A DNA stretch of 64,000 nucleotides from Thunnus maccoyii (GCF_910596095.1 NC_056542.1:28712957-28776956), one strand, 5' to 3'; positions 1-13,900 are shown, numbered from the stretch's first letter. The notes: generated by a model not told the origin, from the sequence alone. Numbers and translations are program-made.

Positions 1-418
1 GGCTTACTTATCATTGATTACATATCCTCGTCTTCATTAAACTAATTTCAGCAGAAGTGCTCTAGTTATCATTACACACACTAGACCAGCTTAAATAAAA
101 GCTCTGTTTCATTTCTAATTACTTCAGTAGTTTGAGCAGCATGTGACCAATGATGACAAATCTCCTCCCAGGAAGCCATGATGCATGAATGTGCTCCCTT
201 TCAAAAAGAAGACCTACTTTAATATTCCCCACAGGCACAGCTTTTACTTCATGAACAAGCAGCCTGCTGACTTATGACCCTCTCAACAAATAGCTGTTTT
301 GTATTCTAACACGCAACAATGCAACATCACCACAGCTCTGACATCATCCACTGACCTTTATTTGCATCAGCAGATTTGGATGCAATGCTGTTGTGTGATG
401 AGGAAGAGTTAAAGGTGT

Positions 419-498
<80 letters not shown>

Positions 499-3030
499 TG
501 TGCACAGCCAATAAGGTGAGCAGATAATCGAATGTGCTTCCTTAATGATACTAAAACAGTTTAGGAGGGTTCCTGAAGCATTAAATTAAATCAATTTATC
601 ACTCTCTAGACATGTCAGAAAACATTTACATTTGTCTGCAAGGTTTTTAGAATTGTCCTGCTTTCCTATGATGGATTCGGATATAACCCAAAGTGGCAGG
701 TGCCCCAGATAAACTGCTGAATAAAAACAACTAGGTGAACATGGTTTTGAGTGACAACAAGGTCTAAAACTAACCTTGACTGGTTTTTACTTGAATGCTT
801 TACAGTCAATTTAACAGATGAAAGCTTCGGAAGTTCAACATACCAAAAGCGTTTGTCACAGATTTATCTCATTATTTACATGGATGAGTGTGTTTTCCAA
901 AGCTTAGAGAGGGAGCCTGCACTGAACAGCACAGATAAGTGGCAATTACAGCTGCAAATTACCCTGAAAAAAGCATTAGTGTGGTTACACTGATCAGGAC
1001 ACTTCCAAAACATTCCCAAAATTACATGGGATTGCCTGAAGATATATAGAGAATATTACCTTTGACTGGAGGCCCTCAATGCAATAATCCATATCTCAGT
1101 TGTCTCAGTATATCCCTCAATATTTATCTAAATTTACCCATTTTGTGACTGATTTTACATGCATAGGACAATGTGTTTCATATGTGTACTTCATGAAAAG
1201 ACTAACATTTCGCACTGTGTGTGATATGAAAGAAAAGGTACCCAGAATGTAAAATGTGTTTACTGTATAAATACTAAAAGAAAATGAAAACATGAAATAT
1301 ACATTACAAATACAATGTCAAATATCTTGCTGAGCTATAGTAGTTCAGTACATTTTCAATACATTTTGCATGGCATGACAGTACATGAGCAACAGAGGAA
1401 TAAAAGCCTGGACTCCCCTCTCCAATGGTTGCTTCCATGCTGCTTAAAATAGCCCATTCATTCTAACCATATAGACCTACAGGCCACAACCAGCATCATC
1501 ATCATCACAGCTGTGCCTCTCAAATTTGCTTGTAAAAGTTGATAAGAAGAAGCATGCATGTATTGGCTAAAAAGCCATAGCATTGACTCAGCAGTGCTGT
1601 GCATGGTGTGTGTGTACATTATTGCTGAGTTAATAGCCTGTCCCTCAGGCCCTCAGGTACAGTCCATTATAGAGATAGATTGAGAGATAGGCATTTAGTC
1701 AGTCTGCTCTGCGCTCTGTTTTAGTGTGTGAACAAATGTGATTACAGGGGATGATGAACACGCCAGGCCTCGGTTTGACAATGTCAAATGTGTTTGGGTT
1801 AAGTGCATGTTATTGTTCACAGACACACCCATCGACTGTACCAACACACACATCACATGGCATGCAGTTTCATCTGGTTTGTTTTGACACTGGTTTGAAT
1901 CCTTGTTAATACCTTATAACAAAAAAGATCTGTAGTAACTCAGATACTGGATAAATACCACAGACACACTGAAACTTTCCCATATGAGGCACAAATTACC
2001 ATTAAGTCACTATAAAAGCATTAAGTAGCCCCACAGACACACTGCGAATGCCTAAAGGGATGTTTCCAGAATATTGCAGTGATTTTTCATTTGGCACACT
2101 TTGCTGCAGCACTGTCTCCTCTCATTTTCTTGGATTTTTTTTCTACTTGGCAATGAAAAAACTGTCAGACAGCAGAGCCCTATCTTCAATTTTATGGCAT
2201 TTCATTAATTAATGCTATAATCAGCAGGAGCTCCCGTGTCACAGGTAGTTATGAACAGCTGAATCAGGCCCTAAAGATACAAGGAACGTGCGGAAGTGAA
2301 GTACAACTCAATGAGAATTTATCATAAAAATCCACTTGTCTGTGTTTTTCTATTCACGGACATCAGTCCACACCTTGATCTGATCAGTGCCCATTTCAGC
2401 TTGTTACCACATGCTTTAATCAGATGAATGAACACCTTGATCTGATATGAAGTGGCAAATAGGCTGAGAGGCTTTTAATAAAAGATGAAACCACATGATG
2501 CACATCCACGTGCCTTTAGTGATGAGGAAATAGTGCAAATTCAGTGAAAACACTATGAAAGGTCAGGAAAGTGAGGGCAGCAGCAGGGGGTCTCTGGTGG
2601 GGGGAGAAGAGATTCCTTTGTTTATCAGTGGTCAGGTCATGTGTAATGGAGACTTAAATATGACTGTAGTTTTCCTGCTGCAGATTACAGAGTAATTCTG
2701 AGATGCAAATTAAGCTCCTAATCAGGAAAAAGCTGTGGAAAGCCTCTGCATGTGAGCTGAAACATGTGTAGGCCTGTTTTATTTATAGTGATGTTATTGC
2801 ACGGTGGTACCCCTATAATATTCCATTTATATAATTTGTGGACACTAAACACAAGTCTGAACATGTATCTGGTCTCCTATCATTTATTTTAGGTGTATGG
2901 ACAATATGGTTTGTTTTGTTTTTTTCATAAGGACTATCACAACATCTCAACCCCATTATAAAATGCAAGTGATGGCCTGGCCTGGATCCAAGTAGCTGTG
3001 GGCACACTCATCCTTACATAATCTTTTTAC
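1..3030 (-). other. Part of spire1 intron 1
   Basis: This stretch lies downstream of the donor of the spire1 exon on the minus strand and runs to the window edge. I see no further Spire coding exon here. It holds a long TG microsatellite at about 416-495 and is otherwise AT-rich unique-looking sequence. Confidence 0.6.
416..495. repeat. (TG)n microsatellite
   Basis: About 40 uninterrupted TG units, ending in a slightly degenerate TGTTTGTG. Confidence 0.95.
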
Positions 3031-3379
3031 CTTCACAGCCCTGGTGTTGCACCCTCACAGACCCGTCCTTTTGTATCCTAACATCCGCCGGTCCGGATAT
3101 CCTTGTAGGAGCCGAGGCTGATGAAGCTCCGGCGGCGGCGGAGCTCCTCCTGCCCCGGTGTCCCTTCGCCAGCGTCCTGCAGCACTGGTAACACACCGCC
3201 CAAGCTTGCTCCTCGTTGATGGGCTGGCTATAAAGCCTAAGTATCTCCTCCAAAGACAGGTCCTCCGCTCCCGCGTCCTCCGTGGGATTCATGGTGCTGT
3301 GATGCCGCTGCTCATCCCGGTGAGTCGCTGCAGCAGCATCCGTCAGCCCTCCGTGGTCCCCGCACCGCTGCTCGGCCAT
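3031..3379 (-). CDS. spire1: SPIRE1-type actin nucleator, first coding exon (partial gene)
   Basis: This exon encodes the start of the KIND domain of a Spire protein, which nucleates actin filaments through WH2 repeats and pairs with formins in vesicle transport. The diagnostic segment reads [20 protein letters not shown] and is followed by AVCYQCC. From memory this fits SPIRE1 better than SPIRE2, which has LEEVLKAYEQP there. A clean donor (GAAG then gtaaaa) ends the exon at 3031, so the rest of the gene lies past the left edge. Two in-frame ATGs exist, at 3379 and 3292. The downstream one gives a start [16 protein letters not shown] close in length to family members, and the upstream one adds 29 residues. 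After the KIND start there is an Arg/Ser/Ala-rich linker, as in other Spire proteins. Which teleost paralogue this is cannot be told. Confidence 0.85.
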
Positions 3380-3560
3380 CCTTTCATTATCTCAGCGCAG
3401 GAGGCCCGATGATGAGAACAGGTCCAGGCCGATATGTGAGAGGTAACCTGGAGGCATTGATGCTCAGCTCCTGCTCCCGGATCAGCAGACAGCAGCACAC
3501 CGGAGGTTGTTTATCCGCCCGCCTAATGCCTCGTTCAGGTTTCGGTACCAGCAAACATAA
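3380..3560 (-). promoter_or_regulatory. Probable spire1 promoter and 5' leader
   Basis: This relatively GC-rich segment lies directly upstream of the spire1 start, whereas the surroundings are AT-rich. No TATA box is evident. The transcription start cannot be fixed by eye. Confidence 0.4.
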
Positions 3561-3585
3561 GACAGTGTGATTGTAAGCCTGTACA

Positions 3586-3685
3586 GTGTGTGTGTGTGTG
3601 TGTGTGTGTGTTTCTGTGTGTGCGCGTGTGTGTGTGAGTGTCTGACATCACAACCCAGAAAGCCAAGCTCACGCCTTCATCACAT

Positions 3686-3760
<75 letters not shown>
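3586..3760. repeat. (TG)n and (CT)n microsatellites
   Basis: A TG run at about 3586-3612 is followed after imperfect TG-rich sequence by a pure CT run of about 36 units at 3689-3760. Together they form a polymorphic-type tract just upstream of spire1. Confidence 0.95.
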
Positions 3761-3764
<4 letters not shown>

Positions 3765-4661
3765 AGTGCTTTTTAACCCAACGTTAACTGAATGAGTTGA
3801 GAGTCATGATCAGCATCACCTCTGTGGATTTTCACTTTGCTCATGTTTGAAGTCACACAAATGTGGATGCAGCAAGAGCTTCATCAGCCATTCCTCTGCA
3901 CCTCAAATGGCTCATTAGTTGTATTTTGTCTATTAAATTAGAGCTAGACTGATTTTAAAGAGTCATGTTAGCTCATTGCATATACACAGGCCTATATGTC
4001 TGCTGATAAGTAATAAGAAATAGTGCAGTACAAAAATTCCAAAGTTATTGTGGAAAAATGATGGAAAGGATCCTTATCAAAAATATTTGTTGTGGTTATG
4101 TTTTTAAAGGATATATTGTTATCAGGTTATATTCAATAGAAATTTATCAACCAGGATCTTTTATTTTATGTTATTCCTCCTTGATTTGATGTTATTTCTT
4201 GCTGTTTGTACACATATGCTTATGTGTCAAATAATTACTTTTAAATCAGATTTTTCATAGCTCTATGACACTGAGATGAAGTTATACCTTTATAATGACT
4301 ATATTCATACTATAGTGTAAATACAGTGAATCCAATGTGCACGTTCTGTTTGCCGATGTCTTCATCTTATGTTGCATTAGTTCACAATAAATGAAACTGA
4401 CTGACGTGGACTGACTGCAGTACAACCATGAATTTATTTTGAATAAAAGCATTAATATCTAGAACACAGCAATAATGAAACTGAGGAACCGTCTCAGTTT
4501 GTGTCTTCAGGCAGCAGCAGCAGAGTGTTTTTTTGAACCAGTTGAAGGTACGTCTGATTCCACTCCTCTTCTTCCTTTTGGTCTCACCCTGGCCTATGGT
4601 CGGGTCATCCTGCTCTACAGTGATGACAGGAGCTTCATTAGGTGGGCTGAGAAGAGTTGAG

Positions 4662-5072
4662 CTGAAACCACAGCAGTCTGGTTCCCTGTCAAATTTTCAC
4701 CACAGCAGAATCTGGTACTGTGTTTGTCTCTTTGTTCAAATTTTTACCGTCCAGGACTGATGTTGTGAGTGGAGCTTCAGCTGGAGGCAAAAGAGGGAGT
4801 GGAGGAGAAACCACAGCAGAATCTGATACTGTATTTGTCTCTTTGTTCAAATTTTTACTGTCCAGGACTGATGCTGTGAGTGGAGCTTCAGCTGGAGGCA
4901 AAAGAGGGAGTGGAGGAGAAACCACAGCAGAATCTGGTACTGTATTTGGCTCTTTGTTCAAATTCTCACCATCCAGGACTGAAGCAACTGGAGGTTCAGC
5001 TGGGGGCATCACAGGAGGTGGAGGAGCTGAGACAGCAGCAGAGTGTCTGTCAGTCTGAGGCTGGAACCGCAC
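4662..5072. repeat. 111-bp tandem repeat, coding-like on the minus strand
   Basis: A unit beginning accacagcagaatctg recurs at 4699, 4810 and 4921, an exact 111-base spacing. A diverged fourth start lies near 5032 and a partial copy near 4662. Because 111 is divisible by three, the minus strand stays open across all copies as a 37-residue Pro-rich repeat containing SPPLPLLPPAEAPLT and VLDGKNLNKETNTV. The plus strand is also open, so frame openness alone does not prove coding. It lies directly downstream of the unrecognised minus-strand exons and may be their tail. Confidence 0.85.
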
Positions 5073-5146
5073 ACAGATTTCTGTCTGTTCAGCACTTCTG
5101 CTGCAAAGCAGTTCAGCCTCTTCACCAGGACATCTTCAGTGTAACC

Positions 5147-5595
5147 CTATTTAACCTTTTCCCGGATAGACAGGACCACAATATCTCTGATGGAGAGGGA
5201 GAAAGTGATCTGATGCAGCATCTTGTACAGAGTGGTGGAGACCCAGTTCACAACAGCCTGTGTTACTCCAACAGCCATTTTGCTGAGCTGCTGGGACAGT
5301 ATGTTGAAGGGAGTGTTTGGCGGAGGCAACAAGAAGGCCTGCACCACTTTTGGGACCACCTCCATCACCACCTCCTGTGGGCCAAGCAGTTTGGAGCCGG
5401 GGGCTTCCTGCTGCTGCTCCATCAGTTCATCCAGTTTGAGGAGAGGCTTGACATCAGCATCGACATCCTCCAGTTCAAACTCCCAGAGCCTTTAAACAGA
5501 AAGAAAACACAAGCTTCATCTTTACTCTACCTCTCCACCTTATTAGAGACAGATTGGTGTGACATGAGTAGAGTTAAGGTCATGTGTTGTGCTGG

Positions 5596-5661
<66 letters not shown>

Positions 5662-6292
5662 AGTAACTCACTTCACTCTCACTGTGCTTCACCAGCAAGT
5701 CACTCATGTCCTCAGCAGACACAGCAGATGTTTTCTCTGAACAGTTCAGCTGCCAGTGCAATCTGAAGAACATACAAGAGATCACGGCTTTATGCTGGAG
5801 TGCAAGACACAATTTATGAGATATTACTTGGTATTTGATATTAGTGTATACTTACCACTATAGTGGGTCTTACCTGGGACTTATAAGAGCCCATGTACCA
5901 GATGAAACACCTGTGAAGGAAATAAGATAATGTTGCTGATTAATAATATAATGGATTACATTTATATAGCGCACTTCACAATAAAGAGGGGAAACACACT
6001 TCTAACACCACCATGTGTAGCACCCACCTGGGTTAGTTTGTTATTCAGAGTTTTAACTACATCTGAAAATGTTTGGAGTCTAAGTCCAGTAAGAAACTCT
6101 CACATACCCTGATGGGTCTGTAGATGCCTCCACTTCTTCAATAAACTCCTTATATAATTTTGTTTATGTATATCTCAATACAGAGCAGGATTTACCTTCA
6201 AAGCAACAATAATTTTACAATGATTTTACATTCAACGACAGACTTGAGAGCACTCACATACAGTTGATCCTCACACAAAGAGTGTGTGAAGA
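5147..6292 (-). pseudogene. Unrecognised multi-exon gene, probably decayed
   Basis: Five consecutive minus-strand segments have good splice signals: 6292-6258, 6148-6108, 5910-5874, 5762-5672 and 5489 downward. The first four join in phase. Conceptual pieces are FTHSLCEDQLY, then EFIEEVEASTDPSG, then CFIWYMGSYKSQ, then IALAAELFRENI followed by Cys residues and a stop. In exon 4 a different frame (SAVSAEDMSDLLVKHSESE) continues open to the donor. Exon 5 carries a convincing 113-codon frame beginning LWEFELEDVDADVKPLLKLD and ending at the stop at 5147. Beyond it, the same frame is open again (TEDVLVKRLNCFAAEVLNRQ). The exon 4 and exon 5 frames cannot be joined by the visible splice sites. The family is not recognised. 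The pattern suggests a teleost gene that has gained frameshifts and stops, or alternative splicing that I cannot resolve. Confidence 0.45.
5599..5660. repeat. (GT)n microsatellite
   Basis: About 31 GT units lie in the intron between the fourth and fifth exons of the unrecognised minus-strand locus. Confidence 0.95.
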
Positions 6293-7627
6293 CTGCAGAG
6301 AGAATCTGTATTAAATGATCCATTAAATGATCACAACAGGATTTATATCCACAGACCGGTTGTTTCCTTCAACACAGAAACATACAGTTGGTGGATTTAC
6401 TAAATATTGGCAGAAAATATAATAGCTCACAGTGAAACTTTTCACTGACATCTGATTTTTTTTTTTTTTTTTGCAGGAAGTCTCGCTGACCTCATCTGAT
6501 GACCTAAGAACAAATGATTCATTTGACATATAACAAACACAACAATTACAGCAGTCACAGTCAGGTATCATTAATACTAAGAAGACAGGGACACTGATGC
6601 TGCTTGCTGTATGCTGCCACCTGCTGGATAACCTACTTTGTATTTCTACTCCATCCAGTATATTCTTTAACTGCAATAGTTTCTTACTTTTCAAAATCTG
6701 ATTTTACACACAAAACATATCATCAGTTTGTAAAATATGATGCACTGCTGGAGATTAAACTTCCCAGTAGTACATGAAGTAGTTAAAAGTAGCTCTACCT
6801 CATCCAGCTATAGCATTAAAGGACTGCTTATATGTTCATACATCAATAATAATATTTCAACAATATGATAATATAGCACTGACATAATGAGTACTTCTCC
6901 TTTTGGTGCTTTAAGTCCAACAAAACACCTCCAACACACACTCAACTGTAAAACATCCTCATATATCATGCAATGGTTTCATCCAAAGTCTGTTTATTGA
7001 CTTGGTATCTCCAGCTTTCTTCCATGTTGAAATGGAAATATTTATCTTCCTGCTTTGTGGATTCCAGATGATTTCTGCTTTAACAGGAAGTTTCCTCGAA
7101 ATTGCCCGTGGCTCTGCAGATGATCACGAGTCATCACAAGGCTTTACAGAGAATCTCTCTCTTTTATTACACACACAGACACTTCCTCCACATCTCATTT
7201 TCGTTTCTCTCACATGCACATCACCATATGGTGTTCACATGTCACATTCATAAAGTCTCCTGAATTCTGTTCAGTCAAAAGGAAATCATATTTTGGGAAT
7301 ATGTATTAATGAATTCACTAATTCACACATATTTCATATTATTTATTCATCAATCATATTTATTCAATCAATGGCTTACACAATACTCAGATATAGATCT
7401 CTTTTGACAGCAAATATACACGAGACAACAACACACACTCATATTTCATTTTTGTTACACAACGTCTGCAAGGGTGACCCACAATCTCAGAAACACAGAC
7501 CAGATCTGGGTGCAATGATGAAATTGCCCGCATGTAAACACAAATCTCTGAACATCGATACAGAAGATGTAGCTATCAATACACACAAGCACATGACACA
7601 GTAAATATACAACTCTCCAGTATGATT
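6293..7627. other. Intergenic stretch
   Basis: No gene, RNA or clear mobile element was recognised. A T-run lies near 6456-6472. The sequence is AT-rich with many stops in all frames. Confidence 0.5.
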
Positions 7628-7930
7628 TCTTTATTCATTTCACATCAAAAAAAGCTAATTATCAGTGTGGCTTGTGAAGAAAAATAAACTGTAAACAAAA
7701 ACAATTTTTAAAAAGTCTTTTTTTGTCCCTTGGTTGTAAAAGTGGTAGAAGTTTGTTGATGAGCTTTTTTCACCACAAGGAATGAACATGCAGTGTTATC
7801 ATTCAAGCAGAGAGGAAAGGCGACAGTGAGGTGACAGACAAAGGGGACAGGAAGGGTGAGGGGAAGGGGTGGGTACCAGGAAGAGCATAACTTAATCAAC
7901 ACTCAATGTTAAGACAAAATGAGGAACGTG
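7628..7930 (-). other. atp6v1c1 3' untranslated region with poly(A) signal
   Basis: The minus strand downstream of the atp6v1c1 stop contains AATAAA at 7633-7628, a plausible polyadenylation signal about 300 bases after the stop codon. Confidence 0.5.
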
Positions 7931-10900
7931 TTAAACTTTGAAGTCTAACAGGTTGCAGTCGATCTTGTAGTAGACGTAAGGATAATACTCCTGCTGGCTC
8001 AGATTCAAGCCTGGAATGTCCATCGCTGACTGAAAAAAACCCAAAACATATGTGTAAGCAGCAGTTTGAATGTATGTGGCTTTATCTGTAATCAGCTTCT
8101 ACATAAAAGGCTAAATGAAATATCACTAATGTTATGTAATGTCAAACGGCTGTAATATAGTGGGGCATCGAGGGACTGACCACTGACAAATAAAGAAAAC
8201 ATTATCTATTGTGGTGCAGATAAGCTTTAGTGCACCCAATTCTAAATAATTACTTAATATTACAGCTTGTTTGGAAGTAATAACAAAATGAACAGGGGTA
8301 GTTGGGATAACATGAACAGATAGCATGATAGCATGGACCCCTGTGGCTCCCCAGACCCCCTGAGGGTTGATGGGGTTCCAGGGGGTCCCCAGAAAAATGG
8401 GGAATATTTTAATTTCACTATTATTTCATTGACTAGAAGTTATTCCAATGAGAGAATGTATAAGAATGACTATTCTGTTCATAGGTTTCACACTCTTCAC
8501 TGTTAGTCTGTCAATCTACAGTACAGACAGTTATGGAATAACTCTTATCAGCTGATCCCTGAGACTACATCTTATCGAATATGGGTCCACGGCCTGATGT
8601 GTATCAATCTGGGGGTCGATGACACTAAAAAGGTTGAGAACCACTGACCTATAATGTCGAATTAACTCTGAGAAAAACACATCTGAATTTAATGCTTTGA
8701 AAAGATGCCTCTGTAAGTCTCATGTATCCCCACATTAAACTTTAAACTTTAGAATCGACATTTCTAAAAAATATTTTTTTATTTTAGCAAAGCTCCTTTT
8801 CAGGATAAGTTAATATATATATTATAACATTTATTATTTACACAACATTGCTTCAAGGCTGAGGTATTAATCAGTGCAGTTTTATTCCTTTCTTTCTAGA
8901 AAGGCACTATATAAATGCAGTCTATTCATTTTACCTCAGTAAGAATGCTATAGCCAGCTTTGGCCATGAGGGGGAGCACTTAATATTCTTTTATTCTCAC
9001 AGTGATCGAGGAGAAGATGGCAGCAGTAGAGACTCTGTCCATGTGTCCCAAATCCATACTACTGTGCAATCAAATTCTATACAGTATGTACGACACACTA
9101 ATCATCATGGTATACTGTTTAATTAGTGCAAAAAAAAAGAATCAAAATACTTCACCATTTTATACTAACAGGTGTGATGTCAGACATCAATCAAACTGAG
9201 ACTTTGGAATGTCAATTAAACTTCACAAGGAGAAAAAAAGTATTTCTTAAGATTTAATACTTTTTTCACTTTGTTTTCTGAGCTCTTTCTGGAGCTGTCT
9301 CACCACCGCACATCATTTATAGTAATTTTCTTCCTCTATGAGCAGCTCTTCCATTTCCTTTGTGTATTGCATTGTGGGAGAGTAGGGTTTATCAACAGCA
9401 CACTCAAAAGCTGACCATATTTAGTATGTATACTGCCTAGTCTGAATATACTTTTTAGTCACTTTTTCAGTGTGAACACACTACATACTCATATCCTGCT
9501 TGGAATCTGTGTGTAGTTTGGATCTGGGACACGCTGCATGCTCCGTTATTGAAATGAGTAGTTCATTTCTTCTTTTGCAATGAACCAAAATATAAATATT
9601 TACATCTGAAACTGGAAACATTTTTATTTAAATGTTGCAAAATCCAAAACACATATTAATGCAAGGTATTGCATTTTTTATCATTTCAGTCTTTATTAAA
9701 TACTTACTGATTTTATATCATAACCTCTGCCATGCTAACATTTGAATGGTAGCACATGCCTATATTGCATGAAGATGTGCAGTATTTTTCTTGATGTAAT
9801 GACCTTGTAGTAAATAGTAAGAACCATAACACAACATTATTGAAGCACTCACGTCAATAATAGCGGCTGCGCTGCTGTCCAGATGTTTATACAGATCATT
9901 GAGCACCTCCCTCAGCTTCTTCATGTTCTTCTTGGTTGGCTGCAGCAGCATGGCCTGAAAGTTCACTGGCAACCCGTATCTGGAGGGACACCACATTACA
10001 CACAGTTACACCACAAAGGAGCAACAAAGTGTTAACATTTTAATCATGCTTTAAACTGCTGTCATTGAAGTGGAAGCAAGCAGTGTCAAGTGATGATGCT
10101 TCAGCTTTTATACGGGTGTATGCACAGGTGCTATTAGGACCGACCGTCTGATCACAGTACCTTAAAACAGATTCCACAAAGACCCTCAGTGCTTTGATGT
10201 GGATCCACGCGATGAAGGCTTCACTGAAGTTCACTTTCAGCCATCGAACGAGTGGGCCCTGCAGTGAGGAAATACAGCTTCGGCTTATGAAGGCTATTAC
10301 TTCATGGAAACTATCTGTTTTAAATGTGACAGTCTAAAGAGTCTTGGCCAGACAGAAGGAGAATTTTAATTAGTGCCACAAAAATGATAAACAAATATTT
10401 TTACTGCAGTGGATTTTTGTGAAGTCAGCATTTTCAGACTACTGTTGGCTGCGTAGCACCAATGTTTCCAACTGCTTCAGGATCTGTAATTAGGTTTTTT
10501 TTCTGACAAAAGCAAACACTCCGTTTTTCTTTTTTTCCTTGAACACACAGTGGAAAAAAATCATCCAGTCACTGGCTCCCAAAAAAGGTACAGGGGTTGA
10601 GTTCATATGTAATAAGAACATAAGAAAGATATGACTGAAGAACAGCAAAATTCAAATTATAAAGATGATTTGCCCCCCTTAATTTTATTTTTCTTTTGCT
10701 GATGTACCTATCATTACCCCTAAAACATTACTGATATTATCTAATCTAAAGGTTTCAGTAACTGTAAGTTTATTTTCATAATATACTAACAATGAATCCA
10801 ATGGCTGTGAGGAGCACATACAGTATGGAATAATGTTATGTATGCATGATTTGTACAGTCAAAAAGATTTACTACATCACCCAAGATCAGTGTAAATAAA

Positions 10901-13900
10901 CAAACCCAGTTACTACATTCATAAACATTACTGGTGTAAAATGGATGACCACTTACAAATTGCTTCTTCTTATCTGTAGAGAGCCGTGTCATCTCCTCTT
11001 TGTCTGCCTTCATCTCCTCCTCATTGTACTGGAAGTCTCTCACTGTGAACCTAGAAATGAGATGGAGAGAGGAAGAAATGAGTTTCATTTGATCATGAAT
11101 ATTTATGTTGGTATAAAGATACTAGCTTAGATTCTTCACATATTAAAAAAGTGTTGTGTGAATAAATGCCATTGTTTTCCACAGCCTATGATATACACCA
11201 CTGCTGTTTCTGTAAATATATTTAGCCAAAGCTATTTATATTTACCCAGCAGTCTGGCTTCTTTTGACAATTATCACACCTCTTTTTTTGTCCTATGTGA
11301 TGACAGAGTGAGTGTTTGCTCACCACGCAGTTTAACAACTCTTACTTGTTCTCTCTGGCTTTGTGTTTGAAGTCATCGATGGCTTTCCTAAACAGAGTGA
11401 CACTGAACAGTCCACTGTCATTGTCCTCAAATAGCAGACTGGAAGAAAAGAGAGATACTTGTTATATTGCTGTAATAATGTTGATTAACTGTAAATTAAG
11501 ACTTTAGTGTAGTGGACACATACTATAAATACTGGTGTCTCTCTGACATCTATTTCATCCAACTTGTGTTTGAATGACATCACTTACTTTGTGGACCTCG
11601 GCACCACCATCTCAGCAAGTGTTTCATATGTTTTCTGCCAGTCAGTGTATGATGTCCTGGAAGTACAACAGAGCAGGACATCATTTGTTGGCATCTCATT
11701 TATTTCATGCAACCACGTGTTTCTTTCTTATTAAATCCTTTGCATGAAAACATGTTTGCCAAACTTGCAATCCTGACTCGATAGTAACACTCACTTTGGT
11801 ACAACAGCCAGCAGAGTGACAAGGTACTCAGAGTCCAACACAAAGTCATCCTTCTTGACGATGTCAGCCAGGCTCCTGGTCAGCAGGCTCCCCCTGGTGG
11901 CAGACAGCAGTGTTACAACAACAAGGACGTGACTGAAAAGGTGGCCAGTGTTGACAAAGCATTTCAGAGTTGCAATAACTTTTTAGAGCATGCTGACACA
12001 GTCACGCAAGCACAGTCGGTGATCCTTGAAGCTTGACCGATATATAAGAACGGGCCAAGTAGAAAAAATACACCACTGATGTTTCTGATACACGGAGCTA
12101 ACTTAAAATCTCTTTTAAAATGTTTAAATAAATATAACAAGAGCAGGTTTGTTTAACAAACACATTTTGGTATGATAGTATAAATGCAAAAGTATAGTTG
12201 CTGGTCATTTTGAGGAGTTACAAGTTAGATACTGAGCTGAAATGCTCTTTGATAGGGCTGGGAAAGACTCATTTTGCTCTTTGTGACTTTGGTTTCCAAA
12301 CTATTCCTGGTGTTTACTCTACACCCTACATTACTTTTTTTAGCCATGCTAGCAGTGTGGCTCTAGTGCTGGCAATGTTGCTCGGTCCACCACTTTGGCC
12401 CAGACTGAAATAGCTCTATTAGATGGATTGCCATGAAATTTGGTACAGACATTAAAGTTCCTCAGAGGATGAAATATAATGACTTGGTGATCCCCTGACC
12501 TTTCCTCTAGTGTCACCAGCAGATTGAAATTTTTGGCTTTTAGTTAAATATCTTCAAATACTGGAGGGATTGCCATGAAATTTGATACAGGTATCCATGC
12601 TGCTCAAGGGAAATCCTTATGACTTTTGTGATCCCCTGACTTTTCCTCTTGTGCTAACAGCAGGTCAAAGTTTCCATTTATTCTATGAAACATCTACTTG
12701 ATGGATTGGCATACAGACAATCATGGTTCTCAGACAATGAATACTTATGATTTTAGTGATCCTCTGACTTCTTCTGGCACAACTAATACTTTGGTTTATG
12801 ACCAAATACCTGCAAAACTAATGACATTTCCATCAGCCTCAGCTGTACTTTGTGTTTAGTGCTAATTAGCAAATGTTAGCATGCTTACACATTAAAGTAA
12901 GATGGTGAACATGGTAAACGTTATACCTACAGATCAGTATGTTAGCATGATCACTGTGAGCATGTTAGCCTCTCAGATCCGCAAGTATGGCTTTAGATTC
13001 TTACTCTTGTTGAAAAACTCAGACATGAGGAAAAACATGGTAAAATCAATGGGCCCTATCTTACGCCCGGTGCAAAGCGGCGCCAAGCGCAGCGCAAGTG
13101 TCTTTGTTAGTTTAAGACCGACACAGTTGTCATTTTCCCGTCCAGCACCCACGTTGTTTAAATAGCAAATGCACTTGCGTCCATCAGTTTCTAGCTGCTG
13201 CCTGCAGCAGGATCAGCACCTTGGAGAGCTGATCAAGTCCTGATAACTGTGTTGATGATTCTTTACATTATTAAAATGAATGATTTTATTTTTGAACAAT
13301 ATTTAACAAATATTCTTTAACTTTTGAGATTACAGTGATCAGGTTTCCATACTTTCAACAATTAAAACCCCGCTGATTTGACCTGTTACTCCATGACTGA
13401 ACAAAACAATTTTAAAGAAGCCAAAACTGTAATTATAATAATAATAAAATACATTCAACATTGCATGTTACGCCGAAAACACACTCATGATTAATCAGGA
13501 GACCATGGACAACCCTTTTGAACCATGCGCCTGAAACATTGACCATTTTTCCACCGTTAAAATAGCAAAAGTGGATTTGAACACACCCTAAATGCACCTG
13601 CGCCATGTACTTCAGATCATTAAAATAGGGCCCAATGTTTGTATACACTGATTACTTACGCATTCTTCCTTTCTAAGTTCTGCAGGTTTCCCTTCAGGTT
13701 GTTATAAGCTGATGCTCTGGTCTTCAAATCATTGTCAATCTGGGTTACTTGCTGTAAAAGACAAAAAGCATGACTAAAATGATTAAACGCCATTGTGGCA
13801 CACCTACCCAAAGCACCTTATTCTAACATAAGTACACAAAGGCATAACAGGAAGAGTTCCATTACATCTTAGGCTACGAAAATAAAGAATATAGATATGA

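Noticed and set aside
4880..5740. Long plus-strand open frame opposite the unrecognised locus
   Set aside because: It runs through the 111-bp repeat and the GT microsatellite and reads as low-complexity VCVCVCV at its end. The splice signals and protein-like composition are on the minus strand.
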